Assembly: GCA_001630475.1 (NCBI GenBank)
Contig: KV419405.1
Location: 559,841 to 623,840 of the forward strand
Direction: 5' to 3'
Length of the DNA stretch: 64,000 bases
From: Sistotremastrum niveocremeum HHB9708
Lineage: Eukaryota; Basidiomycota; Agaricomycetes; Sistotremastrales; Sistotremastraceae
Shown piece after piece: positions 21,686 to 33,181 of the stretch. The position numbers and the translations under genes are program-made. Position 1 is the stretch's first letter. Each line of letters starts with the position of its first letter. The notes under the pieces are model-generated. The model saw only the letters and a program-made list of their open reading frames with translations, made no database searches and was not told the DNA's origin.

Positions 21686-24600
21686 ATGTTTCCAGTCAGA
21701 AAGCTATACGCCCTCTTTGGCCTCCTGACGTTTTGCGTGGCATCTCCTCCAGCCTTCCCGTCGTCTGGTAATGGGCTCTGGTATGCTCATCCAGGAACAA
21801 CCGCCGATTGGATCGTCGACGGACTTGTGATCGGGAATGGCTATTTGGGTGGTATGTATTTCGAACCATTATGTCTGCGTTATGTGCTAATGGCTACACG
21901 CAGCTACTGTCATTAGCGACCCAGCGAACGATCTTATCGGTCTGAACTTGGAATCTCTCTGGACGGGCGGGCCCTTTCAAGATCCAGTACGTCTCACCTA
22001 TTCCCAACATTAATTTTTCTACATTGTCATAGACCTACAATGGAGGCAACCCCGATCCATCTCTTAAAGCATCAATTGCAACCAGCCTCACCAATTATCG
22101 TCGAGGCATCTTTGGTGCCTCGAATGGCATGATACCACAAATCGGGTCGCTAATGGCCGCCGCCGGTGCATATGGTGAGTATATGCGATATGCATCTGAA
22201 TGCCACATAATTAAATTTTTATAGGCTCTTTCACAGGTGCAGGATACCTGGGGCTTCAACGAACTGGAAACGTCGCTGCAGCCAATTATTATCGCTGGCT
22301 CGATCTCGATCAAGGCGTTCTCTTTGCAACTTGGTCTGAAGGATCATCCACTATCAACAGGTCACTATTCCGCATTGCCTGCCTTCACCACAGCTAAACG
22401 TCAGCATACAGAACTTACTTCTGTTCTAATCCCGATCAATCATGTATATTCCACACACAATCATCGACCTCTGATTATGCCGGAATAATCACTTTCAGTC
22501 CACTACAAGGCCAAACTCCGGTCCCGACTCAATCATGTCTTGATTCAGCCACCCTGCAGTGGCGCGGTACAACGGCAGTCTCACGGGGAGGTACAGGCAT
22601 GATTTACGAAGTTCTTGCACGCATACAAACTGTTCCTGCGGGTTTGACGTCTTGTTCCACGTCCGGAGGGAAGACAACGATATCATTCTCTGGAGTCTCC
22701 GAGGTCACCGTCGTTTTAGTGGGGAATACGGATTACAGCATGGACGCGGGAAATGTGGCCAACGACTTTTCATTCAAAGGCGCAGATCCTCACGACGCAC
22801 TCGTATCCATCCTACCTCCAGCCACCCAGTCCAATATTTTTGCGACACTTCTATCAAGCCACCAAGCCGACTATGCGCTCCTCAATAATTTCACATTGAA
22901 CATCGGACAAACGCCTGATTTCTCAAATCCAACCGATGTTCTTATATCAAATTACAGCGACAAAACGGGTAATCCGTACCTCGAATGGGTCCTTTTCAAT
23001 TTCGGTCGTTATCTGCTGTTTAGCAGTGCGCGCGGTACACTTCCTGCGAATTTGCAAGGAAAGTGGGGACCTACTATTACATGTCCTTGGGGTGCAGATT
23101 ATCGTATGTCCACTAATTCATCCGAGAACGCTCCTCTCACGCGAGTGATATGCCAGATGCGAATATAAACCTCCAAATGAACTATTGGGCTGCATTATCT
23201 ACGAACATGCCAGTGGACGTTACACAGTCTCTATTTAATTATATGGAACAGACATGGGCCCCGAGAGGTGCTATATCTGCGTCTACGATATATAATATTT
23301 CGCGGGGATGGGTTACTCATGATGAGATGAATGTAAGCATTCTTAACCATTATTTTGATGAATATAGAGCTGAATATCTGGTAGATTTTTGGACATACGG
23401 GTATGAAAGACGGGGCGGCCCAATGGGCGAACTATCCACGTACGTTTATCCCAGAAGTCCCACGTCTCCCGCTGATTACCTTCGTATCAGAATCTGCGGC
23501 ATGGATGATGGTCCACGTATGGGATCAATTCGACTATATGAATAATCTCACTTGGTTGAGAGCCCAAGGTTACCCGTTACTCAAGGTAGTCATTTCGTTT
23601 GCATCGCCAAATGCGGCTGATCGTGTCCCCAGGGTGTCGCACAATTTCATCTAGACCTTCTCGTCCCAGATCAGAAATTCAACGACGGGACTCTCGTTAC
23701 AGCACCCTGCAACAGCCCCGAACAAAGTCCTATAACCTTGGGCTGCTCGCACGCTCAACAGGTCTCATTCCAGCTCTTCTCAGCAACTCTCAAAGCCTAC
23801 TCTACAGCAGGCGACCACGATCCCCTCTTCCTCGCCGAGCTGACGTCAGCCTTGATGACTCTCGATCCAGGACTTCATATAGGATCATGGGGTCAACTTC
23901 AGGAGTGGAAGGTGGACATGGATAAACAAGGTGATACACATCGACATCTGAGTCATCTGTTTGGACTGTATCCTGGGTATTCGATACCGAGTTATGTGGA
24001 GGGGACTACGAAGTATACGGAGGAACAACTCCTTGGTGCTGCTACTGTCACGCTTATCAGCAGAGGCGATGGCACAGGACCAGATGGTGACGCAGGTGAG
24101 CTTCTAGTCAAATTCCGATCTCGTCAAATCGTCATTCTGATTGTATTTCCCAGGGTGGGAGAAAGTGTGGAGAGCAGCTGCATGGGCCCAACTCGGATAC
24201 GGTGACAAATTTTACAACGAATTAACCGTCAGTCCCTCCCTCATTCCACTTATTCGTCTACTCATCAACTTTCGTCTGTTCAGTACTCAATCTTTGAAAA
24301 CTTCGGTCCGAACCTCTTGAGTAACTACAACAAAGGGGCAATATTCCAAATAGACGCTAACCTCGGATATCCTGCTGCGGTCATGGTAAGCCTCACGTCC
24401 AACATTCAGTGATTGGAGAATTTCGATCTGATAAATTTTCCCGCAGAATGCACTAATTCAGGCGCCCGACGTCCCAACCTACTCACAAACACTCGTTATA
24501 ACTCTCTTGCCTGCCTTGCCTCCCGCATGGCCCACCGGCTCCATAAAAAACGCAAGAATCCGAGGTGGTATATCGGTAATGATGGAATGGACTGGTGGTG

Positions 24601-24725
24601 GTGTCACATCTGCTACATTCTCGATGGATGATAATGTCATCTCAAGACCGGTTCAGATCAAGTCTGGCGCCGCTGTCATGGATTTCACGAGCGCCAGCGG
24701 TCAGGTGGTCACCTTCCGCCCTTAA
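21686..24725 (+). CDS. Secreted glycoside hydrolase family 95 (alpha-L-fucosidase type)
   Basis: Removes terminal alpha-1,2-fucose (or related alpha-galactose) from plant or animal glycans outside the cell. I start at 21686 because [20 protein letters not shown] is a signal peptide; an upstream in-frame ATG at 21623 would bury it. Diagnostic stretches are [77 protein letters not shown] (the N-x-N of the active site), [58 protein letters not shown] and [15 protein letters not shown]. About ten introns are present. The intron starting at 22361 must end at 22411 to keep RTYFC in frame; nearer AGs give stops. The frame is otherwise whole. Confidence 0.92.
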
Positions 24726-24922
24726 TGTTTTGTGGCATGTCACAACGGATAGAGACTTTCAAAGCATGTTCATGGACTTATCGCATCATTATTTATACAG
24801 GACACTTGCATTATGTAGAGATATTATAGATGAGCCTGGTATTCTATGTGAGAGATCTTACAGCGCGAAGGGAGTAGGTAGTTCCTGGGACAGGCATCAC
24901 GCGACAATTAAACACAGAAACC

Positions 24923-26364
24923 TCAATCGAGGATCATTTGCAAAGAACGAGGGAGCGAAGACTTCGGTGAAATCTGAGGTCCTTGATCTGGTTGCGGCGG
25001 ATGCTCAGCTTCGGACTGTATCTGCACATTCTCTTCAGGGATGGACACTGAATTTTCGGCCTTCGCTGCTTCCGGATCTGCGGGTGATTGCAGAGTCAAT
25101 TTGGGAACAGGATTGGGTGGCTCATCGTGAGAGACCGGAGGTGGAGGCGACGATGGGAGGTCTGATAGGGCACTCAGAGATGACATAGATTTGTCCATTG
25201 ATATATCGGCGTCTCGTGTAACGGGGGAGGGTGGTGTCTTTGACTCAGGCGGTACCGAGGTCTGCTTTGGAGCTATAGATATAGGTTAGGAGTTGGATTC
25301 GTTCTCGTCACAAGTAAACTTACCGTCGGTGGCCTCAGACATCACAACATCCTCTTCCTTGACAACTTCTGCTTTGACAATGTGCTCAATTGCTGCTCTA
25401 GGTTGTTCTTGCTGCATAGCTTCCTCCTTGATGGTTGGCTCTTCTTGCTTTATCTGAGTGGGTTCGGTACGATTCGAAGGGACCTCCTGAGAAGTCTCCT
25501 CCATTTTCACAGGTACATCTTCGGGCTCACGCTCCTTGTGGTTGACGGGGCTCTCATCTGCTTCGTTAAGCGGCGGCGGCGGTTGCTCAATTTCTATCTC
25601 AGACGGCACATGAAGCGGTGTCTGAGCTGGAGTGAAATGTCGAGACGGTCCGTCGGGAGTTTCTGACTGATGCATAGGCGTTGACAAAGGTGTTGGCTTC
25701 ATGGGGCCTATATGACAACAATCAGTTTGAATTCAACACGAAATAGTTAGGAAGCACTTCGTGATATGGAGCGTGAAGGGCTCTCCTGACGGAAGAAACG
25801 TCGCGACTGCCCAGAACCTCCAGAGTTACATTCATAAGCATATACGATATGAAAAGGGATAAGGGTGTCGTACTTGAATACGGCACCCCATTTCTATTTG
25901 CTGTAAGGCGCTCCAGAAGCTCAGCTTCAAGCTCTGTCACCCATTGCTCCTCATTCAATTGCTCGAAGTCTTGGACCGCTCGTTCCACCATGGGAAATCT
26001 AGGAATACAGTCAGTTGGCAATAACCGTAGACGCGTAAACGAACCTATCCATCTCCTGGATAAGGGCGGCATGCTTAGCATCGCGGCTCCTGTATCTGAT
26101 ACGTTCGTCCTGCAGCTTCTCACGTCCAACTTCATCAACCCGTTTCAGGAGAGGTGGCAATGCATCCTGGGATCGGATGAGTCGGTGCTGACGAGCATAA
26201 AGCGCATATAGGCACACTATTCTGGAACGCCGCGAATATTTCTCGTCGCAGCTTGTCGAACTCGCCCGATTTTTTGAATCTATTTTCTGTCAGAGAGATG
26301 CGTAGTGTCGAGTAGAGGTGGCCGCAGACTCTTCGACCAACTGCTTGGGATTTTCGATGGGCAT
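24923..26364 (-). CDS. COMPASS subunit SHG1/BOD1-like protein
   Basis: Predicted nuclear protein of the Set1/COMPASS histone H3K4 methyltransferase group. The first exon (26330-26364) encodes MPIENPKQLVE, and splicing yields EEFKKSGEFDKLRREIFAAFQNS, the SHG1 domain hallmark. The next exons give DALPPLLKRVDEVGREKLQDERIRYRSRDAKHAALIQEMDR and FPMVERAVQDFEQLNEEQW. The remainder is a long disordered tail rich in Pro, Glu and Lys, with several V-K-E-E / I-K-Q-E type sites resembling sumoylation motifs. The tail holds SHDEPPNPVPKL and ends in RSLQMILD. Introns are short except one of about 150 bases before PMKPTP. The gene is head-to-head with UROD, only 154 bases apart, and converges on GH95. Confidence 0.82.
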
Positions 26365-26518
26365 TGTGGTGGTCGGGGACAAAGAGCGCTCGAGTGATTG
26401 GCTCACGCTTGCGGGCCACCATCGGGTACGTGTTCGTCTTGATCTCAAATGTAATCGACTCTCAGCCCCGGCTCTATTTAACCCATTCGTACTCATCAGC
26501 TTACCACAACTACATCCC
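26365..26518. promoter_or_regulatory. Compact bidirectional promoter, SHG1-like / UROD
   Basis: Only 154 bases separate the two start codons, so both transcripts must be driven from this segment or start within each other's leader. No TATA-like element was evident. The inference rests on gene positions. Confidence 0.5.
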
Positions 26519-27768
26519 ATGGCCCCTCAACACGACTTCCCACCGCTCACGAACGACCTCATTTTGCGCGCGGCTCGCGGTACGCAGTCCCTGCTACTCT
26601 GAATGACGTTGACTGAAATTTGATGCAGGCGAACAGACAGAAAGAGCTCCAGTATGGGTCATGCGACAAGCCGGACGTTATCTGCCAGGTATGGAATAGC
26701 CCAAGCCATTCGACGTGCAACACTCTAAATCCAGTCTTAGAATACCGCGAACTCCGGAAGAATCATGAATTTTTTGAAATTTGCCAGACACCTGCACTCG
26801 CCGCAGAATTCACTCTTCAGCCCATCCGAAGATACTCAGGTCTTCTCGATGCTGCCATCATCTTCTGCGATATCATGGTCGTCCCGCAAGCCATGGGTCT
26901 CGAAGTGATCATGAATCCCGGCCCCTCATTGCCTAACCCCATCAGGGAATTAGAGGACCTCAAGAGGCTCAGAGAAAAAGTCGATGTCGACAAGGAGTTG
27001 GGATACGTCTATGACGCGATCACGCTCACTCGCAAAGAACTCAAGGGCCAAGTTCCCTTGATCGGCTTCTGCGGCGCACCTTGGACGTTGATGGCATATA
27101 TGATTGAAGGAGGCGGCAGCAAGAGTTTCCAACTTGCCAAGTCCTGGCTCTTCAAATATCCCGAAGAGTCGAAAGCTCTTCTTCTGAAAATTGGCGATGT
27201 CTGTGCCGATTATCTCGTCGGCCAAATCAAGGCAGGCGCTCAGGTAAGTGCATCATGCCTTTCCCTCGAGGTCCATTAACCCATTTTCTCGCAGATGGCC
27301 CAAGTATTCGACTCATGGGCGAGCGAGCTCTCGACGTACGATTTCATGACCTTCTCCCTCCCCTCCCTCAAGCACATTGCCAATAAAGTTCGTTCCCGTC
27401 TTGGTGCCGAAGGGATCCCTCAGGTGCCTTTGACTCTCTTCGCAAAAGGCGCCAATAGCACTCTGGACATCCAGGCGAAAGAGGCAGGATACGATACGAT
27501 AGGTCTCGATTGGATTTATGACCTTGCCACAGCACGCAGTATCGTTGGCGATGGAGTTGCTCTTCAAGGCAATTTTGATCCTAATGTTCTGTATGGCGGT
27601 CGCGAGGCTATCGATAGGGAAGTCAAGCGCGTGTGCCAGTCATTTTTGGGTGGCAAAGCCCCCAAAGCCTGGATCGCGAACTTGGGACACGGTATCACGC
27701 CAGGTGTAGATCCCGACGATCTCAAATTCTTCCTTGAATGTGTGCACAAATATTCGGCGGCATCATGA
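26519..27768 (+). CDS. hem12: Uroporphyrinogen decarboxylase
   Basis: Cytosolic haem-pathway enzyme that removes four acetate carboxyls from uroporphyrinogen III. The first exon gives MAPQHDFPPLTNDLILRAARG. The second gives [25 protein letters not shown], the family signature containing the active-site Arg residues, with the acceptor chosen so that LPEY is formed. Later come FFEICQTPALAAEFTLQPIRRY, DAAIIFCDIMVVPQAMGLEV, GFCGAPWTLMAYMIEGGGSK, QVFDSWASELS, GLDWIYDLATAR, LQGNFDPNVLYG and NLGHGITPGVDP, all expected. About 366 residues, normal for the family. The start context is CCCATGG. No irregularity was seen. Confidence 0.96.
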
Positions 27769-28116
27769 TATATGTACATTCACTAGCAATGTACGGAGTA
27801 GAAAGAAGAACAGAATGTATAATAATTCTTTAGTGAGACTAGTATACATGTGGGCGAGGATATCAATGGATGAAGGTGAAAAGGAGATATGAATGAAAAT
27901 GCAATGACATAGTTCGAGACGTTCGAGGCACTAGCGAGCGTTCACGTACATAAACCAGGAAGAATAAAACAAGCATGGCAGGTTATGTGCAAAAGTCCAT
28001 GAAGTGAGACATGAAAGGGTGTAATGAAAGCCATGGAAACAGTCCTCCAGTGTAATATCACCGCGAGACTGTACCGGGTAGTCAGGTTGGGAGAAGAAAG
28101 GTACTATGCGTGGAGA
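27769..28116. other. Convergent 3' UTR spacer between hem12 and cdc14
   Basis: About 350 bases, AT-richer than the flanks, between two genes that converge. No coding signal, repeat or RNA gene was recognised. Confidence 0.5.
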
Positions 28117-30245
28117 TCAGGCGACGACATCAGCAGCACTGAAACTGCTCCGCCGTTTCTTAACATTACGGAGTAAAGGGCGTTCAGATTTCGTCCCTGG
28201 GACGACGACGGCAGATGGGTTTGCAGACATCCATGCATCTGCAGACGGAGCGCCCTTGATTTTCATACTGAGTTCTGGTAATGTCATTGTAGTCTGTAAG
28301 GGTGCGGTCCTTTTGTTGACGAGAGTAGGTAGTCGAGATTGTGGGGGTGGTGATACGGGGCGGATTCGACGAATAGGTGAAGGTGAAGGTGGTTGGGCAG
28401 GCCGACGTGCAGTAGCAAAGTCATCTGCAAGTCGGGGTATTTTATATGGAGGACCTTTGGAGGCCGTGACAGGTGGCAGGGGCTTCCGAGTAGGTGGTGG
28501 GCGGGTCCCGGCTCTCGAGGCTGCTCTTCGGGCATCACTCGTGGGTACGCGAGAGCTCGTTGTTTTGGATCTAACAACGGGTCGTTTGGGCCCAGTCATT
28601 GGCAGGCCACTAATTTCATCGTCCTCTTCATCCAAATCGCTTGCAACACGCTTTGCCGTCGGCGTCTTGCGAGGTTGAGCTGGTGGGGGGATAGCTCGAG
28701 CGGCAGCAGTAGAACTGGCCACATGCTTGGAAGGCGTAACAGGAGGTAGCAGAGGTATGCTCTCCATGGTTTCATTGTCGGTATCTTCGGCTGGTGGCGT
28801 GACGGGGGCAACGATGGCAGAAGAAGCAGCTGTGACTGCAGCTTGCAACTTCATGATCTCGTCTGCCGCTGCCCATTTACACCATTCTAGTTGCTTGAGG
28901 TACATATATTGCTGTAGATACGGTGAGATCACAGCTGATAAACCAGAATGGGATGGGGCAGCCACCTGTTGAGGACCCACAACACTGCCTGGTCGGACGA
29001 TCCGCATGAACGCGATTGCTTCGCCGGCGGTAAAGCCATACTTCCAGATAAGATATGCCCCAATTAGGGAGCCTGTGCGCCCTAACCCAGCCTTGCACTT
29101 GAGAGATGCTTAGGATATTGAAAATTCCGGGATCAAATGAAACTCACGTGAACGGCAACGACGCCTCCTTCGGTGATAGTTTTGTCTGCCATATCGATGA
29201 AAGAACGCACAATCTCGTCCGTCGGATTTGTCCCGTCTTCGAAGAACATTTCCACGTGTTCAATCCCCCTGTCGATGAAGAGTTGCCGATCGTACAACAC
29301 ATTATTGAGTCGAACGACGAGCTTCACCCCTTTCTTCTCGAAATAATCCAAGCAGTTGAGGAAAGGAGTTGGAAGTTTTCGCTGAAGTGCGGTGCTGTGA
29401 GCTCCGGGGTCCTTGTCTTTGTTCTTGAGCCATTGACTGTCCGTGGGAGATGCGAACGCGATGAAATTTGGCGTTATCCAGTTCCAATCACCATTTTCCA
29501 CCTTCTCGTAAAACTCATAATCATCCACAGAGAATTCATTCATGTCACATAAGCCATTTTGCATGGCTTTCCAGATTCCCCACAAGCAATCCTGAATGCT
29601 TAGGTTGAAATCTGATTTCCCCCGTCCAGCGTCGCGAAATGGCATGAATTCGACTTCAGCGATAGGTTGGAACGCCTCCCAAGGAGTTTGTCGTTTGACT
29701 ATCATCTAGAATCACAGATAAAAACCCAGCTTCTTCGTAGACAATGCTCATACTCACAACATAAAGAGCCATCAACAACGCTGCATTCGCTTTCCTGCGC
29801 GGATCACTACTGGCATAGAGGACCAGTCGATGAGATGCGAGTTCAGGGTCCTGTGAAAGAGTGGTCAGATGACCAAAGTAGGCAAGCGCGTATCAGTACC
29901 TCCAGTAGCTCGTGTATCAGGATGCAGGCTTTATAGACCATAGCCAAGTTGAGGGGTCCCCAGTCTTCATAAAAGGAGAGATACACCAGACTGTCGTCAA
30001 TAGTGAAGTAGTAATAGGTGGCGTCGTCGTCTGGAGTGACTGCTCCTCTGTTCCTTTCTGCACCCCGGACAGGCGGGTTTTTTCCAAGACTCGACCCCAT
30101 GTTATTCAAGACATGTTGAGATGGAACCGGACTTGGAAAAGTGGTAAAGTAAAGTCTGAGCGAAGTTGTTAGCGCGACTCTGCTACAGAGACAAGGCGGC
30201 TTGCCTGTGTCCAAAAGAGCAAAGGGGCTCGCAGGCCTTTGACAT
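28117..30245 (-). CDS. cdc14: Dual-specificity phosphatase CDC14
   Basis: Reverses Cdk phosphorylation at mitotic exit and in septation. The minus-strand start [14 protein letters not shown] is joined to LYFTTFPSP by an intron with a GC donor (30156-30204, GCAAGC...CAG); the join restores the conserved R-[LV]-Y. The A domain follows ([29 protein letters not shown]). The catalytic B domain has [49 protein letters not shown] and the signature [17 protein letters not shown], then [19 protein letters not shown]. The intron at 29098-29147 falls between the His and the catalytic Cys. The C-terminal ~230 residues are disordered, rich in SP/TP and Lys/Arg, and should hold nuclear and Cdk-regulatory sites. 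Confidence 0.94.
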
Positions 30246-30545
30246 TGCTTCGACCTGCGCCGCTTGGAGAATATAAGGTATGCGAGAAAGCGGTTATATT
30301 GGAAGAGATAGAGGAAGTGTCAAACGACACAGGTCAAGGTAAGGCGGGCGTTTGACGACAAGAACGCGGCAGGAAATCAACCACGAGTCGGAATCGGACC
30401 GCGGAAGTTCAGCGCCCTTTGCATTTCCACTTTCGGTTGGCAACTACGCGACAACAAGGCAAAATAAATGTAATGGACGTCCATCGCGTAATACAGGCTA
30501 CAATCTGAATAAAATGGAATAATGACACTTCAACACCTCTCCCTT
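30246..30545. other. Spacer/promoter between cdc14 and the MBF subunit gene
   Basis: About 300 bases: upstream of cdc14 and downstream of the MBP1-type gene, both on the minus strand. Nothing with a recognisable motif was seen. Confidence 0.45.
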
Positions 30546-32854
30546 TCAGCCTGACGCGGTGGGTGCAGGCGTAGGCCGTAACCCTGGCGTTGGCAGACCC
30601 CACGAAGACATGTCTTCGCCTTCAAGCGTCTGTAAACCCTATGTCAACAACGTCCATCGAGAAATGACATGTAAAGACAAACCTCGAGCAGCATCGGCAG
30701 CATGCCATCAATCTCCGCGAAGGGTATGTTACCACACCCCGCAGCTATCAGCTTCTTATACTCGCTCATCTTGCCACCCGTACCGGCCTCAGCTTGGAAA
30801 GTGATGAACGCCTCGAAGCCTTCTTTTCGTCGCTTTCGAAATCTGTTGATTTCGGAGCGGACAGCGTCACACGCGTTCGCCATGCCTACTGGGTCTTGGG
30901 GAATATCGGACTGGAGGGCAATAAGATCGCTGAGATCGTGTCCAGTTCTCTCGGGATTGCCGCTTCCTTCTCGCAGGGCCACTGCTTCTCGTTCTTCCTC
31001 GTCTTTACTCCACTTCTCCCAACCAAGTCGGTACCGCTTTCCCATTTTGGCCGCGAAGCTCTCCTTGAGCTTATCCAGCCGCTGTGTCGCTTCTGTTAGC
31101 TCTCCCGCCTGCGTCTGTAAGACGTGGACGGTCCGTTTGCTCTCCACAATTTCGGCCTCGATATTACTCAAAAGAGCATGGGCCTGGTTGGAATCGCGCT
31201 CCTTGTCCAAGATCTCCGCGTCGAAACTAGAGGCCAGAGTCTCCAACAGACTCGCCATGTCGCGCACCACCTTTGTGCTTGCGCGCTGGGCAATCATAGA
31301 ATGATGTAATGGGGCCTGATCAGAAAAGAGCCAAGAGGTTGACATCGACGAAGGCTGTGCGGCTTGAGCGTTCCTGTACGACATGCCAGCCGTCCGCGTC
31401 GGTAATGTCGGCGATGACCGGAAACGCTCGTCGTCGAGAATGTAATCCTCAGTGCTCTTCCCATCATTGTTGGCTATTTTTGGATCGGCGCCATGGTCAA
31501 TGAGAAGCTTGACAAGCCGTTTGCTTCTACAGCGAGCTGCGAGCGTCAAGGCGGTTTCTCCGTCTTCATCCTGAAAGTTGATGATATCGGCAAGTTCTTT
31601 AGGATAATCTGCTAGTCGGTTGAGAAGTGCCTCGAGGTAATAGCGTGCGGCGTGCGTTTTTCCTTTGGTCATGGCAAGGTCCACGGCATGATGGAATACA
31701 GTTCTGTTCATATTGTCGATGTTCAGAGTTGACCGATGTAGAATTTCGTAAAGTTCTCCAAATTTACGAATGTCGTAGTTGTTGGCGAACATCACACTCC
31801 GCATTAGTGCTGTCTGCCCAGATTTGTTGACTCTGAAGATATCAGCGCCGGCGCTTAGTAGTAGTTTCACGACCTTGACGCGCGCCATGGCGCAAGCCCA
31901 GTGAAGTGCGGTGTGTTCATCATCGTCTATGGGAATGTTGGGGTCGAAGTCGCGAGGAGGATTTAGGAGAAGCTTGGGTATCTGATCTGTTTCAGAAATG
32001 AAGTATTCCAAAATCTGATCGCTGTAGGAGCGGCTGTCGCGTGGGCTGTCTGGAGGTTCCAAAGGATCGTTTAATGGTTGTTTTCGTTTTCGCGGGATTT
32101 GCTTGCGGGCCGAGCTTTGACTGTCAACTTCCATGCCGTCGTAGTCGTAGCTTTGTGGAGCGGAATTCAAGGGGGATGGTGTTCGTGAACTCGAAGAGCC
32201 CTCGGACGGCGACGAGGTCATGGACGCATCTTCTGATCCACGGGATGGCGATTTAGACCCTTCCTTCCCGAACACGCGTCGAGCTGAGGAACGCGTCGCC
32301 ATCATAGACGTTCCTGTGGGGTCGCGTCTGGAACTCTTCCCAGGCGTGTTTGCATGCTTTGGAGCCGGCGGAGGACTTTGGTTCTCGGGAACAAAGTCAA
32401 GGATAGGCCGAATGATTGCTTCGCAATTGTACTGTTTCGCCAACCCAAGACCAATTTCAGGCGGAACCCATGTTCCTGTTTGCTAGGTGAGGGAGGTCGC
32501 CAAGGAAAATATGGCTGGTGCTGACCTTGGTATTTTCCATAACCTCCTTGAACTTTCTCGTGTTCTCCTTTCTGCACCTCACGTTCCAACACGCGAGTCC
32601 GTTGAGGCTTGTCGAATCCAGCTACTTTCAAGATTTGCGTCGCATTGAGCCACCCGTCTGACCGCCTACGCATTAGCGCAATCGACTTGACGATCCTGGC
32701 AGATTATTAAATCCAGAATTCCCAGAATATTAGACTATGCGCCTTACATCTCGTAGACGGGGACACCGCTATATGTTGCCTAGAGTCGCGTCAAACAATT
32801 CGTACAAGACTGACAGTGATCCCCACGCACTTTGAAAATTTGAGGGTCCGGCAT
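30546..32854 (-). CDS. MBF/SBF transcription factor, KilA-N + ankyrin (Mbp1/Res type)
   Basis: DNA-binding subunit of the G1/S factor MBF. The minus-strand start gives MPDPQIFK; short introns then join [40 protein letters not shown] and the KilA-N core [41 protein letters not shown]. After a disordered Ser/Pro stretch with RKRKQ (likely nuclear signal) come ankyrin repeats: [46 protein letters not shown] and [28 protein letters not shown] coiled coil follows ([17 protein letters not shown] to YRLGWEKW), which in this family pairs with Swi6/Cdc10. A last small exon encodes [17 protein letters not shown] and ends TASG at 30546. About 700 residues. Two ACGCGT sites lie just upstream. Confidence 0.93.
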
Positions 32855-33181
32855 TTCTACGCGTCAGCAACCGTTCGTTCGAAAAATGTCTGGATCACAG
32901 GTCAGGTCGAAGTGTCTTAGGATAGGTGTGCTGTGAGATGGCTCCAGACTGCAGTGGATCTGGCAAGGGCGCGTCGGATACGCGTGAATGGACAAACTGG
33001 ACTAAACATCGGAGATCGGACTTGACGGCCGAGAACTTTGCAGGGTTGACGGAGATCGTTTAGCTCGAAATCATTCCATTATCTATAGCATCATTCAAGA
33101 TCGAGATCTGAATAACATTTGTAATGAAAGACACTTTTTGCTATTTGTGCTAATTTGATAAACGTTGAAAGTCATGAAGTG
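32855..33181. promoter_or_regulatory. Promoter of the MBF subunit gene with two MCB (ACGCGT) elements
   Basis: The palindrome ACGCGT, the MluI cell-cycle box bound by MBF itself, occurs at 32859-32864 and 32980-32985, i.e. 5 and about 125 bases upstream of the start codon (the gene is on the minus strand). This suggests self-regulation at G1/S. The left part is also the 5'-distal spacer after the deacetylase stop codon at 33182. Binding is inferred from the consensus only. Confidence 0.5.

Noticed and set aside
22361-22411. Apparent stop/frameshift in the GH95 gene after STINR
   Set aside because: Using the third AG (22411) as acceptor restores RTYFCSNP in frame, so the gene is whole.
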